Assembly (NCBI GenBank): GCA_963835535.1 | Contig: CAWIFL010000002.1 | Coordinates: 1-64,000 of the forward strand | DNA length: 64,000 nt | DNA from: Fen-1245 sp963835535 | GTDB lineage: Bacteria; Gemmatimonadota; Gemmatimonadetes; Gemmatimonadales; JACORV01 | Direction: 5' to 3' | Shown here: piece by piece, positions 46,065 to 53,425 of the stretch | Position numbering within the stretch: the first letter of the stretch is position 1 | Layout of the letters: each line of letters begins with the position of its first letter | Position numbers and translations under genes: made by a program | The notes under the pieces: model-generated | Told to the model about the DNA's origin: nothing | What the model saw: only the letters and a program-made list of their open reading frames with translations | Database searches by the model: none

Positions 46065-47686
46065 TGGCGATCAAGGGCAGCCTCAAGGAGGCGAGCCTCC
46101 CCGACGTGCTCCAGCTCCTCTCGATGGGGCAGAAGACGGGGTGTCTCTCGGTCGCCGACCGCAGCAACTTCGGCTACGTCTACTTCGACCACGGCTTCAT
46201 CACCTACGCCTCGATCGTCAACCGGCGCGACCGGCTGGGCGACATCCTGGTCAAGGGCGGCCTGATCACGCCCGAGCAGCTGCAGGCGGGCATCGAGCGG
46301 CAGGCGCACGAGCGGGACCAGCGGCTGGGCGAGCTGCTGGTCGCGATGGGCTCGATCTCGCGGCCGGACCTCGAGCGCTACATGCGCGTGCAGATCGAGG
46401 AAGCCGTCTACTACCTCTTCACCTGGATGTCCGGCTCGTTCTCCTTCGAGCCCGACGTCCAGCCCGAGGAGCAGGACTTCCTCGTCCGCATCACGCCGGA
46501 GTCGCTACTCCTCGAGGGCGCGCGGCGCGTGGACGAGTGGAGCCTCATCGAGAAGAAGATCCCCTCCTTCGACCTCATTTTCGTGGTGGACCGGTCGCGG
46601 CTGGCGGCCTCCGGCGTCTCGCTCACCGCCGAGCAGCAGCGCCTGCTCCCGCTGCTGGACGGCCGGCGCGACGTGGCGGGGCTGATCGACGACTCCGGGT
46701 TGCTGGAGTTCGACGTGGGGAAGGCGCTCTACGGGCTCATCACGGCGGGCTTCGCACACCGGCTGGGGAAGACGCAGGCGGACGTGGTGCCGGTCGGCAG
46801 CGACGCGCGGGTGGAGGAGCACCGCAACCTGGGCCTCGCCTTCTTCAAGACGGCGATGCTGGACGAGGCCGGGCGCGAGTTCCGGCGCGTCGTGGAACTC
46901 CGGCCCGCCGATCCGCAGGCGCACTTCTACATCGGCCTGGTATCGCTGCGCCAGGGCCGGTGGGGCGACGCGGTGGACGCGCTGCGGCTCGCGGCGGAGA
47001 AGGGCGGCGGCCGGCCGGAGGTGCTCCACGACCTCGGCGTGGCGCTGGAGCAGCTCGGGCGTCTCGCGGAGGCGGAGGCGGCGTTCGCGGAGGCGGCCTC
47101 GCGCGCCAAGGACGACTGGCGGGTCATGCTCGGCTGGGGGATCGTCGCGCTGAAGCGGGGCCAGGGTGACGTGGCAGTCGAGCGGTTGGACCGCGCGCGC
47201 GGCCTCGCGCCCGGCGGGATGCCGCCGAGCGCGCTCTGGTACTGGGCCCGTTCGCTCGCCGCGGTCATGGCGGGCCGCGAGGCGGAGGCGCTCCCGACCG
47301 CGGAGGAGGGGCTGAGCCGCTTCCCGCACAACGCGCCGCTCCGCAACAACGTCGCCGTGCTGTGCGAGCGCCGCGGCGAGCTGGAGCGCGCCGAGCAGCT
47401 GCTGACCGCGGCCCTGGAGGACGAGCCGTCCCTCCCGCAGCTGTCGAAGAACCTCGGCGACCTCTACTACCGCAGCGGCCGGCCCGAGGAGGCGCAGCTG
47501 GCCTACCAGCGCGCGGTGAAGCTCGCGCCGCGCCTCGGCGACGACGTGTACTTCAAGCTGGGGAACCTCGCCTACCGCGAGAAGCGCCCGGCGGAGGCGG
47601 CCGCGGCCTGGAAGGAGGCGCTCGTCCTGAACCCCGCCCACGAGCTCGCGCGCGCCAACCTCACGACCCTGGATCAAGTGTCCTGA
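46064..47686 (+). CDS. PATAN (DUF4388) protein with TPR tail
   Basis: A 540-residue paralogue of the protein at 40685. The N-terminal PATAN domain (about 1-160) opens IKGSLKEASLPDVLQLLSMGQKTG and contains YVYFDHGFITYASI; ILLEGARRVDEWSLIEKKIP occurs near 165-185 (LLLEGARRVDEW). A winged-helix-like segment (about 195-240) leads into about six TPRs (about 250-540; YIGLVSLRQGRWGDAV, LGNLAYREKRPAEA). Its ATG overlaps the AAA protein stop by one base and its stop overlaps cheR by one base. It is probably a scaffold or effector for the Mgl/Che output. Confidence 0.86.
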   Translation: MAIKGSLKEASLPDVLQLLSMGQKTGCLSVADRSNFGYVYFDHGFITYASIVNRRDRLGDILVKGGLITPEQLQAGIERQAHERDQRLGELLVAMGSISRPDLERYMRVQIEEAVYYLFTWMSGSFSFEPDVQPEEQDFLVRITPESLLLEGARRVDEWSLIEKKIPSFDLIFVVDRSRLAASGVSLTAEQQRLLPLLDGRRDVAGLIDDSGLLEFDVGKALYGLITAGFAHRLGKTQADVVPVGSDARVEEHRNLGLAFFKTAMLDEAGREFRRVVELRPADPQAHFYIGLVSLRQGRWGDAVDALRLAAEKGGGRPEVLHDLGVALEQLGRLAEAEAAFAEAASRAKDDWRVMLGWGIVALKRGQGDVAVERLDRARGLAPGGMPPSALWYWARSLAAVMAGREAEALPTAEEGLSRFPHNAPLRNNVAVLCERRGELERAEQLLTAALEDEPSLPQLSKNLGDLYYRSGRPEEAQLAYQRAVKLAPRLGDDVYFKLGNLAYREKRPAEAAAAWKEALVLNPAHELARANLTTLDQVS

Positions 47687-48513
47687 TGGCCGCGTCCCGG
47701 GCGCGGCCGGACGATCCCGCGTTGGACTCCCTGATGGGCAAGATCGAGCGCGAACACGGGCTGCGGCTGGCGAGCTACAAGCAGCCGTGCCTCCGGCGCC
47801 GCCTCGCGGTGCGGATGCGGGCGTGCGGGGCGCACACCTTCGGCGCGTACGCCGAGGTGCTGGATGCGGTGCCGGCCGAATACGACCGCCTGCTCGACGC
47901 GCTCACCGTGAACGTCACGCGTTTCTTCCGCAACCCGGAGACCTGGGCCCTGCTCGGACGGCGGGTGGTGCCGGAGCTGTGGGCGAGGCCGGGACGGGTG
48001 CGGGTCTGGTCGGCGGGCTGCGCGTCGGGCGAGGAGCCGTACTCGCTGGCGCTGCTGTTCGCGGAGCACGCCGCCGCGGGGGAGGGCGTCGAGGCGGCGC
48101 TGGTGCGGCTCCGGATCGACGCGACCGACCTCGATCCGGAGGCGGTGGAGGTCGCGCGCCGGGCGGAGTATCCGGCGGCGGCGCTCGCGGAGGTGCCGCC
48201 GGCGCTCCTGGCCCGGTGGTTCTCGGCGGAGCCGCCGCACCGGGTCGCCCCCGCGCTCGCGCGGCGCGTGCGGGTGGCGGTGCACGACCTCACGCGCGAG
48301 CCGCCGCCCGCGCCGCCCTACCACCTCATCGTGTGCCGCAACGCCGTGATCTACTTCGACCGCGCGACCCAGGAGCGGATCTTCGCGGCGTTCGCCGAGG
48401 CGCTCGTGCCCGGCGGGCGGCTGCTCCTCGGCAAGGTCGAGACCCTCTGCGGGCCGGCGCGCGCGCGCTTCGACCTCGAGGAGCCGCGGGAGCGGCTGTT
48501 CCGCCGGCGATGA
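47686..48513 (+). CDS. cheR: Chemotaxis methyltransferase CheR
   Basis: Methylates glutamates on chemoreceptors with S-adenosylmethionine. The 275-residue protein has a helical N-domain (LRRRLAVRMRACG), the junction VNVTRFFRNPETW, the SAM motif VWSAGCASGEEPYSLALL, and IDATDLDPEAVEVARR and VCRNAVIYFDRATQERIF as in all CheR proteins. The start overlaps the PATAN stop (TGATG) and the stop overlaps cheD. Its presence implies methylatable receptors, but none is encoded in the window. Confidence 0.95.
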   Translation: MAASRARPDDPALDSLMGKIEREHGLRLASYKQPCLRRRLAVRMRACGAHTFGAYAEVLDAVPAEYDRLLDALTVNVTRFFRNPETWALLGRRVVPELWARPGRVRVWSAGCASGEEPYSLALLFAEHAAAGEGVEAALVRLRIDATDLDPEAVEVARRAEYPAAALAEVPPALLARWFSAEPPHRVAPALARRVRVAVHDLTREPPPAPPYHLIVCRNAVIYFDRATQERIFAAFAEALVPGGRLLLGKVETLCGPARARFDLEEPRERLFRRR

Positions 48514-48986
48514 GGGAGCGCGTGGTCGGCGTGGCCCGCTGGGCGGTGGACCGGGGCGACGCGGTGCTGGTCACCCTGGGGCTCGGCTCGTGTGTGGCGG
48601 TGGCGCTCTACGACGCGGAAGCCAAGGTCGGGGCGCTGCTGCACCTCCTCCTGCCGTCGCAGCAGATGGCGCGCGACCACTCGAATCCCGGCCGGTTCCC
48701 CGAGACGGCGCTCCCCCTCGCGCTCGCGGAGATGGAGGCCGCCGGCGCGCAACGCGACCGCCTGGCGGCGTGGCTGGTCGGCGGGGCGAGCATGTTCGGC
48801 GCGGCGTCCCCCACGATCGCGATGGGCGAGCGGAACGTCGTGGCCGCGCGGCAGGCGCTCGCGAACGCGCACGTCCCCCTGGTCGCCGAAGACGTCCGCG
48901 AGCGGCACGGCCGCTCGGTGTACTTCCACCTCGAGGACGGGCGCATCGAGGTGCGCACGGTGGCGCATGGGTCCCGAACGCTCTAG
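48510..48986 (+). CDS. cheD: Chemoreceptor glutamine deamidase CheD
   Basis: A 158-residue enzyme that deamidates receptor glutamines and activates CheC. The catalytic triad lines up with Thermotoga CheD: Thr22, Cys28 (in LGLGSCVAVALYD) and His45 (GALLHLLLP). Further family motifs are KLGGASMF-like WLVGGASMF and GERNVVAARQAL. The start overlaps cheR by ATGA and the 3' end overlaps cheB by 20 bases. The CheC/CheD pair predicts a Bacillus/Thermotoga-type adaptation loop. Confidence 0.94.
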   Translation: MRERVVGVARWAVDRGDAVLVTLGLGSCVAVALYDAEAKVGALLHLLLPSQQMARDHSNPGRFPETALPLALAEMEAAGAQRDRLAAWLVGGASMFGAASPTIAMGERNVVAARQALANAHVPLVAEDVRERHGRSVYFHLEDGRIEVRTVAHGSRTL

Positions 48987-50055
48987 CGCGCCGCGGTCCG
49001 TGCTGGTGGTGGACGACAGCGCCCTCATCCGGCGCGTGCTGGCGGACATCGTGTCCGGCTCGGGCGAGTTTTACGTGGTCGCGACGGCGCGCGACGGGAA
49101 CGACGCCCTCGCCAAAGTGCGCGCGCACCGGCCCGATGTCGTGACGATGGATCTCTCGATGCCCGGGCTCGACGGGCTCGCGGCCATCGAGCGGATCATG
49201 GAGGAGGCGCCGCGGCCGATCGTGGTCGTGTCGGCGCGCGCCGGCCGGAGCTGCGCCGAGGCGGTGCGCGCCCTGGAGCTGGGCGCGGTCGAGCTGGTGG
49301 AGAAGCCGGAGGCCGGCGCGGCGCGGGCCACCGGGATGGCGGACCTGGGGCCGCGACTGCTCGCCGCGCTGCGGGCGGCGGCGGCCGCGGACCTGTCGGC
49401 GGTGGCACGCCGCGCCGCGCCGGCGCCCGTGGCGGAGCGAGCGGCGGTGGTGCCCGGCGCGGCCCGGTTCGCGCTGGCGATCGCGGCCTCGGCGGGCGGA
49501 CCCCGGGCGCTGGCCGAGCTGCTTCCCGCTCTCCGCACCGGCCTGGACGCCGCCACGCTCGTCGTGCAGCACATGCCGCGAGGCTTCACGCGGAGCCTCG
49601 CCGAGCGGCTCGACGGCCTGTGCGGCGCCCATGTGGTCGAGGCGGAGCAGGGCGTGGTCGTGGCGGCCGACACGATCTACGTCGCGCCCGGCGACTTCCA
49701 CATGCGCCTGCGCGGCGGCAGCGGCTCGGCCACCGTCGCGTTGAGCCGGGACGAGCCCCTGTGGGGCGTGCGGCCCGCCGCGGACCATCTGTTCCGGAGC
49801 GTGGCCGAAGCCTTCGGCCCACGGGCGGTGGGGCTGGTCCTGACCGGCATGGGCCGCGACGGGGCCGAGGGCCTGGCCGCCATCCGGCGCGCGGGCGGCT
49901 CGACGCTCGCGCAGGACCGCTCGACCGCGGTCGTCTTCGGGATGCCGCACGCCGCCGTGGAGGCGGGTGCGGTGGAAGAGGTCGCGCCGCTGGGCGCTCT
50001 GGCGGAGCGGTGTCTGGCGGCGATCGGGCGCCGTCGTGCCGGGGCACGGGCATGA
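48967..50055 (+). CDS. cheB: Protein-glutamate methylesterase CheB
   Basis: A two-domain response regulator that demethylates receptors when phosphorylated by CheA. The receiver has Asp16/Asp17, phosphoacceptor Asp62 (TMDLSMPG) and Lys in VEKPE. After an Ala-rich linker the esterase domain carries the catalytic triad Ser175 (AASAGGP), His202 (VVQHMP) and Asp298 (GMGRDGAEG). At 362 residues it is of normal length. The ATG at 48967 lies within the cheD 3' end. With CheR and CheD, the receptor modification set is complete. Confidence 0.95.
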   Translation: MGPERSSAPRSVLVVDDSALIRRVLADIVSGSGEFYVVATARDGNDALAKVRAHRPDVVTMDLSMPGLDGLAAIERIMEEAPRPIVVVSARAGRSCAEAVRALELGAVELVEKPEAGAARATGMADLGPRLLAALRAAAAADLSAVARRAAPAPVAERAAVVPGAARFALAIAASAGGPRALAELLPALRTGLDAATLVVQHMPRGFTRSLAERLDGLCGAHVVEAEQGVVVAADTIYVAPGDFHMRLRGGSGSATVALSRDEPLWGVRPAADHLFRSVAEAFGPRAVGLVLTGMGRDGAEGLAAIRRAGGSTLAQDRSTAVVFGMPHAAVEAGAVEEVAPLGALAERCLAAIGRRRAGARA

Positions 50056-50079
50056 CGGTGCTGTCCTTCGGAGAGGAAC

Positions 50080-50949
50080 ATGGCTGACGACCTGATGCAG
50101 GCCCTCAAGTCGCGCCGCGAGCAGATCAGTGCGGCGCTCGATGCCGCCAAGGCGCCCCCGGCGCTGGCGGCGGTCAAGAAGGACATCATCGCGCTCTTCA
50201 AGCAGGTGGACGGCGCGATCACGGATCTCTCGGCCCTCAAGGAGGAGATCCGCGTCCTGGTGGACCGCTACAAGCAGGCCGAGGAGCGGGAGGAGGCGGG
50301 TACGGGAGCCGCGCCCGGCTTCGAGACCGCGCGCCCCGTCGTCCAGGCGGACCACATCGGCGCGTCCACCTTCATCGAGAAGGGGTGGAGCCTCATCTCG
50401 CTCGGCGACTACGACGGCGCGATCCAGGCCCTCACCAAGGCGCTGGCGCTCTCGCCCGGCGAAGTGCAGGCCGAGTCGCTCCTGGGCTGGGCCCAGATGC
50501 TGAAGGAAGACTTCGACGACGCGCTCGCCACGCTCCAGAAGGTCCTGATGAAGGAGCCCGGCAATTCCCTGGCGCGCATCAACCTGGGGTACGTCTGTCT
50601 CAAGAAGAAGATCTACGGCGAGGCGATCGAGCACCTCTCGAAGGCGATCCGGATGGCCAACGACAAGAAGGCCACCCTGTACGCCAACTTCTACCTCGGC
50701 CTCGTCTACCTGCAGCGCGAGATGTTCGAGGACGCGGAGAACTTCTTCAAGAAGACCCTCGACATCGGGCCCAACATGATCGAGGCCTACTACGAGCTGG
50801 GCCGGGCCCAGTGGCTCTGCGGCAATCCCGATGCGGCCAAGGCCACCTGGCAGGCGGGGTTCGCGGCGAACAAGTTCAATCCCTGGGGCAAGAAGTGCCG
50901 CGACATCCTCGCCACGGTGGAGGCGGGCGGCGCGCCGCCGCCGCCCTAG
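50080..50949 (+). CDS. TPR protein with N-terminal coiled coil
   Basis: A 289-residue protein and probably the last gene of the signalling operon, 24 bases after cheB with a clear GGAGAGG three bases before its ATG. Residues about 1-80 are a charged helix (DLMQALKSRREQISAALDAA, KEEIRVLVDRYKQAEE) likely to form a coiled coil. Residues about 95-280 form five TPRs (ASTFIEKGWSLISLGDYDGAI, AYYELGRAQWLCGNPDAAKATW). TPRs bind peptides or helices, so this may link CheB or PATAN proteins to a cellular target. No more specific function is known. Confidence 0.82.
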   Translation: MADDLMQALKSRREQISAALDAAKAPPALAAVKKDIIALFKQVDGAITDLSALKEEIRVLVDRYKQAEEREEAGTGAAPGFETARPVVQADHIGASTFIEKGWSLISLGDYDGAIQALTKALALSPGEVQAESLLGWAQMLKEDFDDALATLQKVLMKEPGNSLARINLGYVCLKKKIYGEAIEHLSKAIRMANDKKATLYANFYLGLVYLQREMFEDAENFFKKTLDIGPNMIEAYYELGRAQWLCGNPDAAKATWQAGFAANKFNPWGKKCRDILATVEAGGAPPPP

Positions 50950-50958
50950 ACGGCGCGC

Positions 50959-50987
50959 TTGACGCCCCACCGGGCGGCCGCTATCCT
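50959..50987 (+). promoter_or_regulatory. Sigma-70-type promoter before small membrane protein and tRNA-Val
   Basis: TTGACG (50959-50964), a 17-base spacer and TATCCT (50982-50987) form the best promoter in this part. The -10 box ends eight bases before the GTG at 50996, so the transcript would start at or a base or two before the start codon. The same promoter would drive tRNA-Val at 51188. Confidence 0.7.
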
Positions 50988-50995
50988 CAACCGCT

Positions 50996-51178
50996 GTGCA
51001 GAGTTCCGAGCCTCAGGCGCGACTCCAGTTCGGGGTCGTCAACGCCGCCCTGTTCGTCGGGGCGGCCATTGCGTTGGGCGCTGGCTACCTGCTGCTCGGG
51101 CACGGGTCGACGACAGCGGCACCCATCTTGCTCGTGGTGGGATACTGCGTGCTATTGCCGCTCGGCCTCATCCTGTAG
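50996..51178 (+). CDS. Small membrane protein
   Basis: A 60-residue protein with two transmembrane helices (about 13-34 and 39-59) and a short Gly/His/Ser loop; the N-terminus is polar (MQSSEPQARLQFG) and the C-terminus hydrophobic, ending IL. The GTG start at 50996 is placed by the promoter directly upstream and would be leaderless. It precedes tRNA-Val by nine bases. No family is firmly recognised; similar small proteins with a VVGYCVLLPLGLIL-type end occur in related genomes from memory, unverified here. Confidence 0.6.
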   Translation: MQSSEPQARLQFGVVNAALFVGAAIALGAGYLLLGHGSTTAAPILLVVGYCVLLPLGLIL

Positions 51179-51187
51179 GAAGCGCAC

Positions 51188-51262
51188 GGGCGAATAGCTC
51201 AGCTGGTCCAGAGCGCCTGCCTTACACGCAGGAAGTCGGGGGTTCGAATCCCTCTTCGCCCA
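51188..51262 (+). tRNA. tRNA-Val (anticodon UAC)
   Basis: A complete cloverleaf: acceptor GGGCGAA pairs with TTCGCCC (51188-51194, 51255-51261) with discriminator A51262; D arm GCTC/GAGC; anticodon stem CCTGC/GCAGG with loop CTTACAC and anticodon TAC (51223-51225); T arm GGGGG TTCGAAT CCCTC. CCA is not encoded. It probably shares a transcript with the small membrane protein nine bases upstream. Confidence 0.97.
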
Positions 51263-51315
51263 CTTCGGGCGTCGGCGGGTACAATCGGATGGCGCTTCAT
51301 CGGAGGATCCATCGC

Positions 51316-53085
51316 ATGACGTGGCGTACAGCGTCTTTCGGCGCGTGGACGCGATCGGTCGGGATCGCCCTGGGGAGCGCCGCGTGCCTGGCGGTGCCCG
51401 CTGTCGCGCAGCTGGTGCGGGTGCCCCCGCCGCAGAACGGTCCGAAGGTTCTGATTGTGCCGTTCGGGCGCGTCCAGGCCGCCGACTCCAGCATCGCCAT
51501 CGAAGTCAGCGACGCGTTCCGCGACCGGATCCAGTCCGCCCATGCCGACGACTTCACCGCGATCCAGAAGCGGGTGATGTGCGACGCGCTCGACCAGAGC
51601 GGCTTCGGCTGCACCGCGGAGCTGGAGCCCACCCAGGTCGGCCAGCTCGCCTCGGTGCTGAACGCGCGCTTCATCGTGGACGGACGGGTCTTCCCGCGCG
51701 GCAGCGACTCCGTGCTGGTCCTGGCGCGGCTGGTCCAGGCCGTCCGCACCAATCCGATGGGCACGGCGGCGTCGGTGGTCGTGGCCCGCTCGAGGGTGAG
51801 CGGCTCCATCGGCAACACCCTGGCCGACCGGATCGACGACAAGTTCAGCTCCTTCGAGCACATCCAGCACTGCCGCGACGCGCGCGAGCAGAAGAACTAC
51901 GACCGCGCCATCGACATGGCCCGCCGCGCGTTGCACTACGATCCCCAGAGCGGCGGGGCGCTCCTCTGCCTGGCGCTGACGCTCCAGGACGAGGGCGCGC
52001 CGCAGGACTCGGTGCAGCGATCGCTCGAGCGCGCGCACGACGCCGACTCGCTCAATACCACGGTCGCGCGGACGCTCGCGTACATCTACCAGGAGAAGCA
52101 CGACACGACGCAGCTGCTCCACATGCTGCACCACATCCTCCAGGTCGACATCAACGACAACGACCTGCGCAAGAGCGCGGCCCAGCTCTACGTGCTGCGC
52201 GGCCAGTCCGACAGCGCCGTGCTGCTGCTGGACGACGCGCTCCAGCGGAACCCGACGCAGTGGGACCTGCTGTACGCCAAGGCCATCGCGTTCGGCGCGT
52301 GGGAGAAGTGGGACAGCGCGGCCGCGGTGATGAGCCTCGCGGCGCAGGCGGATTCGGCGAAGGTGGACTCGACGTTCATCACCCGGATGCTCGACTTCTC
52401 CGGGCGCGCGGGGGACAGCGCGCGCACCCTGCGGTGGGTGCAGCGGGCCACGGTAAGGGTGCCCGCCTGGGCGAACAACTGGTATCTCTACGCGACGCTG
52501 CTCCTGGGGAAGAGCGACACGACCGGGGCGATGGCGGCGGTGCAGCAGTTCATGAAGCTGGCGCCCCAGGACGGGCGCGGGCACCTGGTGTACGCCAACC
52601 TGCTGCAGGCGCGCGGGCAGGGTGATTCGGCCGTCGTGCACGCGAAAATGGCCGGCGATGCGGACTCGCTGTACCGCCCCTCGGCCGCCGGCGTCTTCCT
52701 CCGGGCCGCCGTGAAGGCGCTGCAGGACACAGCCTTTGCGCGCGCCGATACCCTGTTCGCGGCGGCGCAGAACTGGGCCACCGGTGACGCGCAGAAGACG
52801 GCGACGTTCTACCGCGGGGTGGCCCAGTTCCAGGAGGGCTATGCCCAGCTGCATGTGGCCACGGAGGCGTACAAGCGGTTGCAGGCGAAGGATCAGACGG
52901 CCCGCGAACCCGGCTGCGCCGCGGTCAAGGCGAGCACCGACTTCCTGAGCCAGTCGGAGGCGAACATCACGGCGAACGTCGCGGTCAACCGGGACACCGC
53001 GAGCCAGCTGCTGACTTACCTGCCGCAGCTCCGGACGACGTTGACGCAGCTCGCGGGTCCCCGCGCGTTCAAGTGCGGCTCGTAG
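51316..53085 (+). CDS. Exported TPR protein with TolB/FlgO-like N-domain
   Basis: A 589-residue exported protein. GGAGGA (51302-51307) lies eight bases before ATG 51316, which beats the ATG at 51289; a TACAAT box (51280-51285) may be the -10. The signal peptide ends VAQ (about residue 33). Residues about 40-155 resemble the ligand-free beta/alpha domain of TolB-N/FlgO-type proteins (VLIVPFGRVQAADSSIAIEVSDAFRDRI, ARFIVDGRVFPRG). Residues about 185-560 contain eight or so TPR-like repeats rich in Ala, Asp and Gln. No membrane anchor follows. The job is unknown; an envelope scaffold is plausible. Confidence 0.72.
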   Translation: MTWRTASFGAWTRSVGIALGSAACLAVPAVAQLVRVPPPQNGPKVLIVPFGRVQAADSSIAIEVSDAFRDRIQSAHADDFTAIQKRVMCDALDQSGFGCTAELEPTQVGQLASVLNARFIVDGRVFPRGSDSVLVLARLVQAVRTNPMGTAASVVVARSRVSGSIGNTLADRIDDKFSSFEHIQHCRDAREQKNYDRAIDMARRALHYDPQSGGALLCLALTLQDEGAPQDSVQRSLERAHDADSLNTTVARTLAYIYQEKHDTTQLLHMLHHILQVDINDNDLRKSAAQLYVLRGQSDSAVLLLDDALQRNPTQWDLLYAKAIAFGAWEKWDSAAAVMSLAAQADSAKVDSTFITRMLDFSGRAGDSARTLRWVQRATVRVPAWANNWYLYATLLLGKSDTTGAMAAVQQFMKLAPQDGRGHLVYANLLQARGQGDSAVVHAKMAGDADSLYRPSAAGVFLRAAVKALQDTAFARADTLFAAAQNWATGDAQKTATFYRGVAQFQEGYAQLHVATEAYKRLQAKDQTAREPGCAAVKASTDFLSQSEANITANVAVNRDTASQLLTYLPQLRTTLTQLAGPRAFKCGS

Positions 53086-53086
53086 C

Positions 53087-53115
53087 TTGTAGCCGGCCCC
53101 CCGCGTTTCTATATT
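53087..53115 (+). promoter_or_regulatory. Promoter of tRNA-Asp
   Basis: TTGTAG (53087-53092), a 17-base spacer and TATATT (53110-53115) precede the tRNA. The -10 is close to consensus, while the -35 matches at three positions. The transcript would start near 53122, about 11 bases before the mature tRNA. Confidence 0.5.
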
Positions 53116-53132
53116 GACGTGCTTGGCCGCGG

Positions 53133-53209
53133 GGGGCTGTAGCTCAGCTGGTTAGAGTGCCGGTCTGTCACACCGGAGGTCGCGGGTTCGATCCCCGTCA
53201 GCCCCGCCA
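53133..53209 (+). tRNA. tRNA-Asp (anticodon GUC)
   Basis: Complete cloverleaf with acceptor GGGGCTG/CAGCCCC (53133-53139, 53199-53205), discriminator G53206 and an encoded CCA (53207-53209). The anticodon stem CCGGT/ACCGG holds loop CTGTCAC with anticodon GTC at 53167-53169; T arm CGGG TTCGATC CCCG is standard. It has its own promoter and a terminator six bases downstream, so it is a monocistronic unit. Confidence 0.97.
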
Positions 53210-53214
53210 TTATG

Positions 53215-53248
53215 CCGCCCCACCAGGCAACTCTGTGTGGGGCGGTTT
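53215..53248 (+). terminator. Terminator of tRNA-Asp
   Basis: CCGCCCCAC (53215-53223) pairs with GTGGGGCGG (53237-53245), a perfect 9-bp stem with a 13-base loop, followed by TTT. It lies six bases after the tRNA CCA end. The T tract is short, so termination may be partial. Confidence 0.65.
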
Positions 53249-53264
53249 CCGTTGGGTGGGGCGA

Positions 53265-53425
53265 GTGAGAGGTGAGAAGTGAGAGGTGAGACGGCCAAGT
53301 GAGAAGTGAGAGGGGGAAAGGCGTGAGAGGTGAGAGGGCGCGCCCCGATGCCGGGGCGAATCCTCTCACTTCGTCTTCTCACCCCTCACCTGAACTTCTC
53401 ACGTCTCACGATTCTCACTTCTCAC
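53265..53425. repeat. GTGAGA heptad repeat array, large inverted repeat
   Basis: Eight copies of GTGAGA (53265, 53272, 53279, 53286, 53299, 53306, 53323, 53330) mostly at 7-base spacing are followed by six copies of the reverse complement TCTCAC (53364, 53377, 53397, 53404, 53413, 53420), some also at 7-base spacing. The two arms flank a GC-rich core hairpin CGCCCC/GGGGCG (53341-53358). The whole can fold into one long imperfect hairpin. A smaller version lies at 20566-20607. It is not a CRISPR: units are far too short and there are no spacers. Confidence 0.85.

Noticed and set aside
51263..51315. tRNA-Val terminator
   Set aside because: No hairpin followed by a T tract is visible between the tRNA and the next gene.
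53265..53425. Possible CRISPR array
   Set aside because: Units are about seven bases, occur in both orientations and have no unique spacers; no cas genes in the window.
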